From: Oligoflexia bacterium
GTDB lineage: Bacteria > Bdellovibrionota > UBA1018 > CAIPTA01
Assembly: GCA_903867855.1 (NCBI GenBank)
Contig: CAIPTA010000063.1
Span: forward strand, 1-53,905
Reading direction: 5' to 3'
DNA length: 53,905 nt
Shown: positions 23,088 to 31,423 of the stretch, in pieces
Position numbering within the stretch: position 1 is the first letter of the stretch
Layout: the number at the start of each line of letters is the position of its first letter
Notes under the pieces: model-generated
Seen by the model: the letters and a program-made list of their open reading frames with translations, nothing else
Told to the model about the DNA's origin: nothing
Databases searched by the model: none
Program-made: the position numbers and the translations under genes

Positions 23088-24494
23088 ATGACACGACGGT
23101 CAGTTTTAGTCGTTGATGATGAAGTTTCGATTCGAAAAGCTTTGACCAAGGGCTTGGAGCGGGAAGGTTACTTTGTAACGCCCGTGAAATCCCATGAAGA
23201 GGCCGTCGCTGTTTCCCGAGAAAAGAATGTTTTCGACCTGGTGATCTCCGATCTTATTTTGCCTGATGGCAATGGTCTCGAGCTCATTGGAATTCTGAAG
23301 AAAGCCAATCCTGATTTAGCCTCCATCGTGATCACAGGAAATGGCACTGTGGAAAGTGCTATCGAAGCCACAAAGCAAGGTGTGTTTCATTACGTCACGA
23401 AGCCTTTTAATATAAACGAAGTATTAGTTTTGGTAGGCAAGGCCTTGCATCATGAGCAGCTCTCTCAAGAGAATAAGCAGCTCAAGCAGGCTCTCCATCG
23501 TAAATATAATTTTGATAATTTCATTGGTGACTCTAAGCCCATGGCGGCTGTTTTTGAGATCATCGAAAAAGTGGCTAGTAGTGATTCCACCGTTTTGATT
23601 AGCGGTGAAAGCGGCACGGGAAAAGAGTTAGTGGCCCGCGCTCTTCATCAATATTCTAATCGTGCGGATAAGCTTTTCGTACCTGTGAATTGCGGTGCTA
23701 TCCCTGCGGGACTTTTAGAGAGTGAACTCTTTGGTCACATGAAGGGAGCCTTCACGGGAGCCACAGCGAATCGCATGGGGAGATTTCAAGCTGCCGATCA
23801 AGGCACGCTTTTCTTGGATGAGATCGGTGAGATGGTGCCTGATCTTCAGGTGAAACTCTTGAGAGCCTTGCAGTACCAGCAAATCGAGCCCGTGGGATCT
23901 GTGCGTCCTACAGAAATTGATACGCGAATTATTGCTGCTACCAATGTGGATTTGGAGCAGGCTGTGGAAGATCGTCGCTTTCGGGAAGATCTTTTCTATC
24001 GCTTGAATGTGATCCCTATCGTGATGCCTCCTTTGCGAGAGCGACGCGGAGATATTCCTCTGCTTGTGCATCACTTTTTGCAGATCTTTAATGAAGAAAA
24101 AAAGTGTGATGTAGTGATGCGCTCGGAAGAGCTCATGAGCTCTCTGATGGGCTACGATTGGCCTGGAAACGTGCGAGAGCTAGAAAATCTAGTTCAGCGC
24201 ATGGTGATTCTGAAGAATAAAGGCGAGATTGAATGCAAGGATCTCCCTGCTAAATTCTTTGGATCTAGTTCGAAATTACCTCCAGGGAAATCAATTCATC
24301 GCAATGATATGATGAACTTTGATCTGCCTGAAGATGGAGTGGATTTTAAAGCACTCATTAGTTCTTTCGAAGATCATTTGCTGAAGCAGGCTTTGCAGCG
24401 CACCAGTGGAAATAAGAACAAAGCTAGTGAGCTTTTGCGCATGAATCGCACCACGCTAGTGGAGAAGTTGAAGAAGAAGCAGCTTTCGCTCTAA
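23088..24494 (+). CDS. Sigma-54-dependent response regulator, flagellar FlgR/FlrC type
   Basis: 468 residues: receiver (D10, D11, phospho-acceptor D55 in VISDLILPD), AAA+ domain with Walker A GESGTGKE, intact sigma-54 loop GAFTGA, Walker B GTLFLDEIGEM, and a C-terminal Fis-type helix-turn-helix (NKNKASELLRMNRTTLVEKLKKK). The NRTTLVEKLKKK ending is typical of flagellar regulators such as FleQ/FlrA and relatives. Two -24/-12 promoters in front of flgB and fliL make the flagellar genes its likely targets; this is inference. No partner kinase lies beside it. The stop overlaps the convergent mlaD stop by 4 bases. Confidence 0.9.
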   Translation: MTRRSVLVVDDEVSIRKALTKGLEREGYFVTPVKSHEEAVAVSREKNVFDLVISDLILPDGNGLELIGILKKANPDLASIVITGNGTVESAIEATKQGVFHYVTKPFNINEVLVLVGKALHHEQLSQENKQLKQALHRKYNFDNFIGDSKPMAAVFEIIEKVASSDSTVLISGESGTGKELVARALHQYSNRADKLFVPVNCGAIPAGLLESELFGHMKGAFTGATANRMGRFQAADQGTLFLDEIGEMVPDLQVKLLRALQYQQIEPVGSVRPTEIDTRIIAATNVDLEQAVEDRRFREDLFYRLNVIPIVMPPLRERRGDIPLLVHHFLQIFNEEKKCDVVMRSEELMSSLMGYDWPGNVRELENLVQRMVILKNKGEIECKDLPAKFFGSSSKLPPGKSIHRNDMMNFDLPEDGVDFKALISSFEDHLLKQALQRTSGNKNKASELLRMNRTTLVEKLKKKQLSL

Positions 24495-25327
24495 GGTTTT
24501 TTCGGAGCTGCAGACTTTTTCTCCTGTTGCAGCTCTTGATCGTCGCTAGATTTTACGGCCTGGCGAACGAAAAATTTCAGTACATTATTTCTATTAGCAC
24601 CACCGATGAGGTGTTTTAAGTCTTCATATAGGGAAGCATCGCTGAATAATGCGCCGATCGTTCCTTCGCCATTTTTTACCTTTTCCGAAACCACACGAAT
24701 GTTTTTCATCGTTTGATTAAGCTCATTGATGGCAGCGCCATTCTTGAGTTGTTCAGATACGGATTTTAAATTGCCCGTGGTTTCCGCCATATCTTTCATA
24801 ATGTGCTGCAAATGATTATGAGCGGATACTTCCGCCGTGATGCTGCGAAGGTTTACTAGATTTTCCTTGAGAAGCTGCATGGCACCTTCTCCTTCTGCGA
24901 GCATGGAGCTTAAATCTTTGCTGGCTTCCACTTCGATGGTGGCATTATCCGAAAGCACGGGCTTATCTGGCGATCCTGGAGTGATATCAAAAAACTTATC
25001 TCCAAGTACACCCTGGGTTTGCTGACGCACTAAAGAATCCGCGTGCATGCGCTTTCTGAAGGCTTCTTGGATGAGCATCGTCACTTTTACGTTCTCGTAA
25101 TTTTCAGAAAAGGTGATCGTGTCTACGCGGCCAATTTTAAGGCCCCCAGAGCGAACAATGGTGCCCTTCGCAATTCCGTTAGCGTCTGGCATGATCACAT
25201 TGAGATGAAAGTTTTTCTCAAATAAAGAATCGGTGCCGCCCATCAGAAGTATGGTTACCATAATCAATAAAAGGCCGAAGAATACAAAGAGTCCGGCTTT
25301 AATTTCTACATCAATTTTCTTACGCAT
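24491..25327 (-). CDS. mlaD: MCE-domain lipid transport protein MlaD
   Basis: 278 residues. A short basic start and one membrane helix (GLFVFFGLLLIMVTILLMGG) anchor the MCE domain (FHLNVIMPDANGIAKGTIVRSGGLKIGRVDTITF) in the periplasm. A long coiled, asparagine-rich C-terminal region (~150-270) with repeated LKNG/VKNGEGTIG follows, as in longer MlaD relatives. It forms a hexameric ring on the MlaE permease that passes phospholipids between membranes. Last gene of the minus-strand mla operon, 11 bases from mlaF. Confidence 0.92.
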   Translation of the reverse strand: MRKKIDVEIKAGLFVFFGLLLIMVTILLMGGTDSLFEKNFHLNVIMPDANGIAKGTIVRSGGLKIGRVDTITFSENYENVKVTMLIQEAFRKRMHADSLVRQQTQGVLGDKFFDITPGSPDKPVLSDNATIEVEASKDLSSMLAEGEGAMQLLKENLVNLRSITAEVSAHNHLQHIMKDMAETTGNLKSVSEQLKNGAAINELNQTMKNIRVVSEKVKNGEGTIGALFSDASLYEDLKHLIGGANRNNVLKFFVRQAVKSSDDQELQQEKKSAAPKKP

Positions 25328-25338
25328 ATTTTCTTTCC

Positions 25339-26076
25339 TCAGGCAGAAACAGATCCTTCAATAAATGCTTGCACCACGGGATCGTGGGATTTTTTAATAT
25401 TTTCTACAGTATCGATCACGTGAATCTTTTTGTTATAGAGAATGGCGATACGATCAGAAACTTCAAGGGCCGCAGGAATATCGTGGGTTACGAAGAGTCC
25501 TGATTTACCCGTTTTGCGTAGCTTATCCATAATGCCGATGAGATTCCGCGTATTGTGGGGATCAAGGCCGGCAGTTGGTTCATCGTAAAGAATTACTTCT
25601 GGCTCTAAGATGATTGCCCTGGCAAGACCAACACGTTTTTGCATTCCGCCGGAGAGGCTTGCTGGCAAAAGATCTTCGCTACCTTCCATGCCAATTAGGG
25701 AGAGCATGGCTTGGATTTTTTCTTTCACCGCCTCAAGACTAAGCTTCGTGTGCTCCAGCAGCGGATAAGCAAGATTTTCTTCCACTGTCATTGAATCGAA
25801 GAGAGCCCCATTTTGAAACACATAGGCTACACGTTTACGCACTTCGATAAGATTCTTTTCACTGAGTTTGGAGATATCGCGATTTTGGAAAATGATTTCC
25901 CCAGAATCAGGGCGTTCGAGGCCAATGATGGATCGAAGGGCGACGCTCTTTCCCGTTCCTGAGCCGCCGAAGAGAGAAAGGATTTCCCCTTTTTCAAGCG
26001 CAAGATTGAGTCCATCGTGGACGATCTTGTCTCGGAAGCGCTTTTTTAGATTTACGAGCTGTAGTACCGGTTCCAT
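25339..26076 (-). CDS. mlaF: ABC transporter ATPase MlaF
   Basis: 245 residues. Walker A GGSGTGKS (37-44), Q loop AYVFQNGALFD, signature LSGGMQKRVGLARA, Walker B VILYDEPTAGLDP, and H in FVTHD. The YEPTxGLDP-type context with LSGGMQKR is characteristic of MlaF/Ttg2A. It powers lipid movement by MlaFEDB at the inner membrane. Nine bases separate it from mlaE. Confidence 0.95.
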   Translation of the reverse strand: MEPVLQLVNLKKRFRDKIVHDGLNLALEKGEILSLFGGSGTGKSVALRSIIGLERPDSGEIIFQNRDISKLSEKNLIEVRKRVAYVFQNGALFDSMTVEENLAYPLLEHTKLSLEAVKEKIQAMLSLIGMEGSEDLLPASLSGGMQKRVGLARAIILEPEVILYDEPTAGLDPHNTRNLIGIMDKLRKTGKSGLFVTHDIPAALEVSDRIAILYNKKIHVIDTVENIKKSHDPVVQAFIEGSVSA

Positions 26077-26085
26077 ACGCCTCTA

Positions 26086-26865
26086 CTAAATCGAAAGTCG
26101 AATAAAGAGTTTTGTTAAAAAGAAATCTCCCACCATCACAGCAATGCTGGAAGTAACTACCACCCAGGTGGTGGAATCGCCCACACCACGCGTGCCGCCC
26201 TCGGTGCGGAGTCCGCGATAGCAGGCGATCATCGCAATAAAGAAAGCGAAGAATATGGTTTTCGCAGTTCCAGTCCAGTAGTCGTTAAAAACTAGAGTGT
26301 CGAAGCATTTCGAGAAGAAGAAGTGGCCACCGAGACCAAGTTCCATTCCCACAAGCATTCCTGCCACGAGACCGATGAGATCGGCGAAGAGGGTAAGTAG
26401 GGGGAGACATATAATGAGTGCCAAGAGCCTTGGAATCACGATGCGCTTGATTGGGCTCGTGCCGAGTGCCCGAATGGCATCGATTTGCTGAGTAACTTTC
26501 ATGGAGCCAATTTCAGCGGCGATACCAGAACCCATTCGCCCAGCCACCATGAGCGAGGTGAATACAGGGCCCATTTCTCTAATGATCGAGAGTGCCACCA
26601 CTTTGGGCACATAAAGTTTGCCGCCAAATTTTTCGAGACCATATCCAAATTGAAGCGTCATTACAGCGCCAGCAGTGATACCAGTGATGGCAACTAAGAG
26701 AATCGAGTTAAGCCCCACAATCACAATTTGTTCCGAGAGAAGATCTGGATAGAAAGGTTTTGTGAAAAGTTCACTCACCGTTTGTTCGGTGAGCACGGCT
26801 ATTCCACCCAATGTATGGATGGTTTGAATGATGAAATTACCAATTTTACGAAAGAAGTTTTCCAT
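26086..26865 (-). CDS. mlaE: Lipid ABC transporter permease MlaE
   Basis: 259 residues with five or six membrane helices and the MlaE signature: GLNSILLVAITGITAGAVMT, MGPVFTSLMVAGRMGSGIAAEIGSMKVTQQIDAIRALG and PRLLALIICLPLLT. It is the membrane core of the Mla complex. Its start overlaps the upstream lipoprotein stop by one base. Confidence 0.95.
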   Translation of the reverse strand: MENFFRKIGNFIIQTIHTLGGIAVLTEQTVSELFTKPFYPDLLSEQIVIVGLNSILLVAITGITAGAVMTLQFGYGLEKFGGKLYVPKVVALSIIREMGPVFTSLMVAGRMGSGIAAEIGSMKVTQQIDAIRALGTSPIKRIVIPRLLALIICLPLLTLFADLIGLVAGMLVGMELGLGGHFFFSKCFDTLVFNDYWTGTAKTIFFAFFIAMIACYRGLRTEGGTRGVGDSTTWVVVTSSIAVMVGDFFLTKLFIRLSI

Positions 26866-27404
26866 CAGTCTGCTCGAAAGGATTGAATAAATTGTTCAAA
26901 TGTTTCTGCGCTATTCTTTTCTCGTGAAGGCACGGCAACGTAGATGAAATCGTAGGTGCAGTAGTCTTTCACCAATACAACAGTGTGAATAAGGAGATGC
27001 ACTTTGTCTACGAGGCCCTCGTAAGTGGTATCCAGGGCATGTACTCCGCTGATCAATCTTTCTTCCTCTTTCCGCACTTGGCGATCATCGATACCGCGCA
27101 CAAGGCTTAGGCTCAGCTCTCTTAACGAAGTGGTATTGTACTTTCGGCAGAGGGTGCTGAGGGAAATCATGGCGCCGGTATCGGGATTTTCATACGCAAT
27201 ATCAGCCTGCAGGGTTTCCGTAGAATTCGCGTCATCACCCACATGGAGCTTCTTCCACGGCTCTGGTGGCGGCGTAACGAGATAAGAGCTACTTTTTGGT
27301 GCAGTACGATCGGGGAATAAAAGCGAGCAAGAGGAGAGAACTCCAACTAGCAACAGCGAAAAAAAACCCATCCTTGGGAACTGCAGCAACTTCCTTGATT
27401 GCAT
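26865..27404 (-). CDS. Lipoprotein leading the mla operon
   Basis: 179 residues from 27404; an internal ATG at 27371 would give MGFFSLLLVGVLSSC as a more typical lipoprotein signal with lipobox LSSC. A TTGACG-N17-GATGAT promoter (27439-27411, minus strand) puts the transcript start at about 27405, which favours the internal start. The mature protein has PPPEPWKKL and a mixed alpha/beta body with two cysteines (TLCRKY, KDYCTYDF). Co-transcribed with mlaEFD and so probably a lipid-transport partner; its role is not known. It is not an MlaC or MlaA homologue that I can recognise. Confidence 0.7.
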   Translation of the reverse strand: MQSRKLLQFPRMGFFSLLLVGVLSSCSLLFPDRTAPKSSSYLVTPPPEPWKKLHVGDDANSTETLQADIAYENPDTGAMISLSTLCRKYNTTSLRELSLSLVRGIDDRQVRKEEERLISGVHALDTTYEGLVDKVHLLIHTVVLVKDYCTYDFIYVAVPSREKNSAETFEQFIQSFRAD

Positions 27405-27410
27405 TCACCA

Positions 27411-27439
27411 ATCATCACTGTAAAGACTAGTTCCGTCAA
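27411..27439 (-). promoter_or_regulatory. Possible sigma-70 promoter of the mla operon
   Basis: Minus strand: TTGACG (27439-27434), 17 bases, GATGAT (27416-27411). The predicted transcript start falls at the first ATG of the lipoprotein gene. Confidence 0.4.
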
Positions 27440-27563
27440 CGAATCTTAAGTAATTTCGCGAGGATTTGAACTGTCATTTCTTTGACTCTCTGGGCCACGT
27501 GTTTCGTCGGATTTTTGATACTCCGATGTCTCCAGAACGATTAAAGGGGTGAAGGGGTCTGGC

Positions 27564-30176
27564 ATGAGCCTTGCGTTTAAGTTTTCGGGGGTTTGTAGGA
27601 TGCGAGCTCAGATACTACTGTTCACTCTACTTTCGATGTCATTATCGACGGCAACTTTTGCCGTGGAATCACCCTCGATTAAAACGACGGAATCCTATTC
27701 ACGCGTGATTGTGCCCATCGAAAATGGAGCCACATTCCGTGTACTCACAGAAAATTCCAATGCAGTTAAGTTACATCTTGAGAGAACTCGTTTGGAGCAT
27801 CTGGCGGATTTCAGCGCATTGTTAGATAAGCGTGTAGCGAAGGTGGATGCTCGTCGCGCTGGCTTGGATAGCGCAGATATTGTGGTTGGATTCCAAGGGC
27901 AGAATGTGGATTCGTTTGCGTATTTGCAGCCATCACCTCCCGCCGTAGTGATCGATATTTGGGAAAAGAAAGCAGATGCTAAAACCAAAGTGCCTGCTGT
28001 GGTTGTGGCAAAGCCTGCAAAAAAAAATCAGCCTAAGCAAAGATTGATTGCGAGCGTAAAGCCTAAAGCGAAGGAAAGTTTGCCACCGCTCGATGCGAAG
28101 AAAGATATTTTTCCGCGCTTTCCTGTACCGATGCCCGTGCTTAGTTTTAGCGAGGGTAGACTGGCGCTTCCACCCCGCTTAGATATTGAAAAGATGTGGA
28201 GCTTTTCGAAGCCGGAATCTAAGCCTGGCGAGGCGAGCGAGGCCTTTAACTTTGCCCAAAAGCTTTTTGAAGCTGGAAAATATGGTCTTTGCATTCGCAG
28301 CTTAGAAATCGCATTTCGTGATCATCCAAATAATCCCTATGAAAGTCAGATGCGATTGCTCATGGCATTCGCGTATAAACGTCTCGGAGAGACGAGCAAA
28401 ACTCCAGTACTGCAAGCCAAGGCAGACGAAATGCTGAAGGGACTAGGGGCCAAAACGGATGAGGCCGGACACTTCTTGCCCTTCCATCAAACGATTCGCA
28501 TCTATTTCGCGAACAAGGCCTATCTAGCGGGACAATGGTTTGATGCCATCGATCAGTATGAGGCCCTAGGGGTTGGGATTGATGCTTCCATGAAAGAGTT
28601 TCCTTATCTACAGATGATACTCGCAGAACTCTACGGAAGAGTGGAACAGCCGCGCCGAGCAGAACGAATATATCGTTACATGCAAGAGCACTTGGCTAAA
28701 CACCCGATGACGAAAGAGGCGGCCTATCGCAAGGTTTCTCTGCTTGCGCTGGAGAAAAATTATCCTCGCGTAGTGGAAGAAGCCGCTAATGCACTTCATT
28801 CGTATCGGGAGTATGAGTCTACACGTCCTGAAGTATTGTTTGAGCTTGGGGAGGCGAATTTCTGGCGTCACGATTTTGGTGCAGCCAAAAAAGCATTTAC
28901 TCATTTTCTGCAAATTGCTCCTGCACACACGCTGGCAGCAGAGGCCCATGTGCGCCTCGGCGAAGTTGCCGAAGTGGATGACCATGATTTGGCTACTGCC
29001 AAAGAAGAATATTTGGCAGCCAAAAATGGTTTTCCCTTCTCCAATGGAGATCATGTGGCGAGCTTGCGCCTAGCCAGACTAGCGCTGCCCTCTGAGGAAG
29101 ACATCGAATTTCAAATTCATACACTGGAAGAGATTAAGAATAGTCAGCAGAGCGATCCGCAAATGAAGCAAATTGCGGATTTGCTATTGGTTGAATACAT
29201 GTCGAAGCAAGGTGAGCTTGCTCAAGCAATAGATATCGCGAGAGCGGGCATGGTGGCGAATGCAGAGGGAATTCCCAATACTCTGTTCAAAGAAGCGTAT
29301 ATTGATAGTCTCTTTAAGCAAATGCAGACTCTGAATAAAGCGAAGGATTATGCCGGCACGCTGAAACTCTATGACGGAGAAAAGCAGTGGTTGGATCAGT
29401 ATGGCCCAGAAGTATTCCGTGAATTGGCGGAAGCCTATAAGGGCGTGGGGCTCTACGCCACGAGCAATAAATATATTCAACGATTCTTGGCGGAGCGAAG
29501 TAAGAGCCGCCACCTCGCAAGTGAAGGTGGATCAGATCGTAGCTTGCGAATTGAACGAGCTAAGAATGCCCTCGCACAATCTAGATTTGGTGAGGCTTTA
29601 GCTGAGCTTGGAAAAGATGAGGCCGATGCCACCGCCTTGCATATTCAAGCCGCCGCACATTTCGGTTTGCGCCAGTGGGGCGATGCAGAGCGCGCTTCAG
29701 AGAAGGGTCTGGAGATGCTCTCCGATCAAGAGTCTCCGGCCAAGGAGATCACAGAGAATTTCGGTAATATACTGATCGCAAGAGGTGAGAGAGAGCGCGA
29801 TTATGGCAAAATGCTCATGGACATTGAAAAGGTGCGTAAGCTCTTGCCTGAAAAAGAAGATCGCTTTGAATTTGCTCGGGCAGATGCGCTTTGGTACTTG
29901 CGTCGCCATAAAGAAGCGAGCACTGCCTACTCCGAAGCAATCGCCGCTTTTCCAAAGAGTAACCGTGTAGAAAGAGCTAAATATAATTTAGGTATGAGCT
30001 ATATTGCCATGGGCAAAAGTGACGATGCCGTCAAGACCTTGACAGACTTAAGAGACAAAAGCCAAACACTTTGGGGCCAATCCGCTAAGCAAGAACTTGA
30101 GCTCATGGATTGGGAAAAGAAATACTCCTCTGTTTTAAAGAGCTTGCCGCCTTCGGGGCTCGGCATCACAAACTAA
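27564..30176 (+). CDS. Large periplasmic protein with AMIN-like N-terminus and tetratricopeptide repeats
   Basis: 870 residues from ATG 27564 (AAGGGG upstream); ATG 27600 would begin directly at the signal peptide MRAQILLFTLLSMSLSTATFA. Residues ~40-140 look AMIN-like (YSRVIVPIENGATFRV, KLHLERTRLEHL, VVIDIWEKK). A Lys/Pro-rich linker precedes a long array of TPR-type helix pairs from ~230 to the end (e.g. NFAQKLFEAGKYGLCIRSL, LGEANFWRHDFGAAKKAF, RAKYNLGMSYIAMGKSDDA). It lies 60 bases before the flgB promoter on the same strand. A scaffold or secretion/motility accessory in the periplasm is likely, but its role is unproven. Confidence 0.75.
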   Translation: MSLAFKFSGVCRMRAQILLFTLLSMSLSTATFAVESPSIKTTESYSRVIVPIENGATFRVLTENSNAVKLHLERTRLEHLADFSALLDKRVAKVDARRAGLDSADIVVGFQGQNVDSFAYLQPSPPAVVIDIWEKKADAKTKVPAVVVAKPAKKNQPKQRLIASVKPKAKESLPPLDAKKDIFPRFPVPMPVLSFSEGRLALPPRLDIEKMWSFSKPESKPGEASEAFNFAQKLFEAGKYGLCIRSLEIAFRDHPNNPYESQMRLLMAFAYKRLGETSKTPVLQAKADEMLKGLGAKTDEAGHFLPFHQTIRIYFANKAYLAGQWFDAIDQYEALGVGIDASMKEFPYLQMILAELYGRVEQPRRAERIYRYMQEHLAKHPMTKEAAYRKVSLLALEKNYPRVVEEAANALHSYREYESTRPEVLFELGEANFWRHDFGAAKKAFTHFLQIAPAHTLAAEAHVRLGEVAEVDDHDLATAKEEYLAAKNGFPFSNGDHVASLRLARLALPSEEDIEFQIHTLEEIKNSQQSDPQMKQIADLLLVEYMSKQGELAQAIDIARAGMVANAEGIPNTLFKEAYIDSLFKQMQTLNKAKDYAGTLKLYDGEKQWLDQYGPEVFRELAEAYKGVGLYATSNKYIQRFLAERSKSRHLASEGGSDRSLRIERAKNALAQSRFGEALAELGKDEADATALHIQAAAHFGLRQWGDAERASEKGLEMLSDQESPAKEITENFGNILIARGERERDYGKMLMDIEKVRKLLPEKEDRFEFARADALWYLRRHKEASTAYSEAIAAFPKSNRVERAKYNLGMSYIAMGKSDDAVKTLTDLRDKSQTLWGQSAKQELELMDWEKKYSSVLKSLPPSGLGITN

Positions 30177-30183
30177 CTATTAC

Positions 30184-30199
30184 TGGCACAGCGTTTGCT
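30184..30199 (+). promoter_or_regulatory. Sigma-54 (-24/-12) promoter for flgB
   Basis: TGGCACAGCGTTTGCT matches TGGCACG-N4-TTGCW at all but one consensus position, with the exact GG-to-GC spacing. It lies 40 bases before the flgB start. It should drive flgB through flgE. Confidence 0.85.
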
Positions 30200-30238
30200 C
30201 TATACTTTATGTAGTAGGCTTTGACCAAGGAGGGTGAG

Positions 30239-30652
30239 TTGTCTATTAAGATGTTTGACCGCACAGTAGATGCTTTAGCGAAATCGCTAGACATGCGCGC
30301 TCAAAAAGAGACGGTGATCGCCTCAAACATCGCTAACGCCGATACGCCCGGCTATCAGGCGCAAGCCCTCGATTTCGAAACCGCACTCGCCCAATCCTTA
30401 ACTCTTGATGATGCTCCGGTTGATCGCACTGATCCTGGGCATATGTCCATCGGCGGCCCAGTAGGCGATGTGAAGCCAGATATTTATAACGAGATCAACA
30501 ATGTGGTGAAAGAAGACGGTAATACCGTGGATCGTGACACCGAGATGGTGGATATGGCGCAAAACCAAATCCTCTATGATGCCGCCGCTGACATGATGAA
30601 GAAAAAATTGGGCCTGTTGAAATACGCCATCACTGAAGGAGGTAGCCATTAA
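30239..30652 (+). CDS. flgB: Flagellar basal-body rod protein FlgB
   Basis: 137 residues from a TTG at 30239, chosen because AAGGAGGG ends 4 bases before it; the ATG at 30251 is too far and an upstream TTG at 30221 has no site. Rod-protein hallmarks: VIASNIANADTPGYQA near the N-terminus and MVDMAQNQILYDAAADMMKKKLGLLKYAI at the C-terminus. It forms the proximal rod across the periplasm. Its stop shares one base with the flgC start. Confidence 0.95.
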   Translation: MSIKMFDRTVDALAKSLDMRAQKETVIASNIANADTPGYQAQALDFETALAQSLTLDDAPVDRTDPGHMSIGGPVGDVKPDIYNEINNVVKEDGNTVDRDTEMVDMAQNQILYDAAADMMKKKLGLLKYAITEGGSH

Positions 30653-31071
30653 TGGATTTGCTCTCTTCGATGCGCATTAGCGCTACGGGTTTAGACGCAC
30701 AAGAAACAAGGATGAATACCATTTCATCCAATATCGCGAACGCCGAATCGGTTGGCTATAAAAGAAAAGATGCTGTGCTCACTCCGAATACAGATCGCGC
30801 GAACTTTGGCGAAATTTTACAAAATGAAGTGGATGAACACGCACAAGGCGTGCTCGTGACGGATGTGGTGGAGGATACCAAACCTGCTCGCCTCGTATAC
30901 GATCCACAAAATCCAAAACAACGCGGTGATGGCTATGTAGAGATGCCAAACGTGAATACGGTGGAAGAGATGGCAAATATGATCAACGCCTCCCGCGCGT
31001 ATGAAGCGAATATCACGGCGATGAACGCAGCAAAGTCGATGGCCATGAAGGCCCTCGATATTGGGAAATAG
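30652..31071 (+). CDS. flgC: Flagellar basal-body rod protein FlgC
   Basis: 139 residues. N-terminal rod motif TRMNTISSNIANAESVGYKRKDAVLTP and C-terminal YVEMPNVNTVEEMANMINASRAYEANITAMNAAKSM are typical. GGAGGT precedes the ATG. Builds the proximal rod with FlgB. Confidence 0.96.
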   Translation: MDLLSSMRISATGLDAQETRMNTISSNIANAESVGYKRKDAVLTPNTDRANFGEILQNEVDEHAQGVLVTDVVEDTKPARLVYDPQNPKQRGDGYVEMPNVNTVEEMANMINASRAYEANITAMNAAKSMAMKALDIGK

Positions 31072-31080
31072 GGGTTTTAA

Positions 31081-31410
31081 ATGTCTGGTTTCGGCATTGA
31101 AATGAAGACGCAGGCAATCCAGTCGAAGGTTGGAAATGCAATTGAACGTCTGGATCAGTCGGCTGGTACAGAAAAAGCGAATGAAGGCGGTACCAGCTTC
31201 AACGATACTTTGAAGGGAATGCTTCAAGATGCCAATGATTCTCAGCTTTTTGCGGATCAAAAGATCCAAGAGTTAACGGCTGGTCGCAGCAAAGATCTTC
31301 ATGGAAGTGTTTTGGCTATGGAAAAAGCGGACATTAACTTTCGAATGCTCACCCAAGTGCGAAACAAGGTGATTGAAGCATATCGCGAAGTAATGCGCAT
31401 GCAGGTTTGA
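31081..31410 (+). CDS. fliE: Flagellar hook-basal body protein FliE
   Basis: 109 residues. C-terminal FliE pattern: LHGSVLAMEKADINFRMLTQVRNKVIEAYREVMRMQV. It links the MS ring to the rod. Spaced 9 bases after flgC and 13 bases before fliF. Confidence 0.95.
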   Translation: MSGFGIEMKTQAIQSKVGNAIERLDQSAGTEKANEGGTSFNDTLKGMLQDANDSQLFADQKIQELTAGRSKDLHGSVLAMEKADINFRMLTQVRNKVIEAYREVMRMQV

Positions 31411-31423
31411 GTAGGGGGTACTA

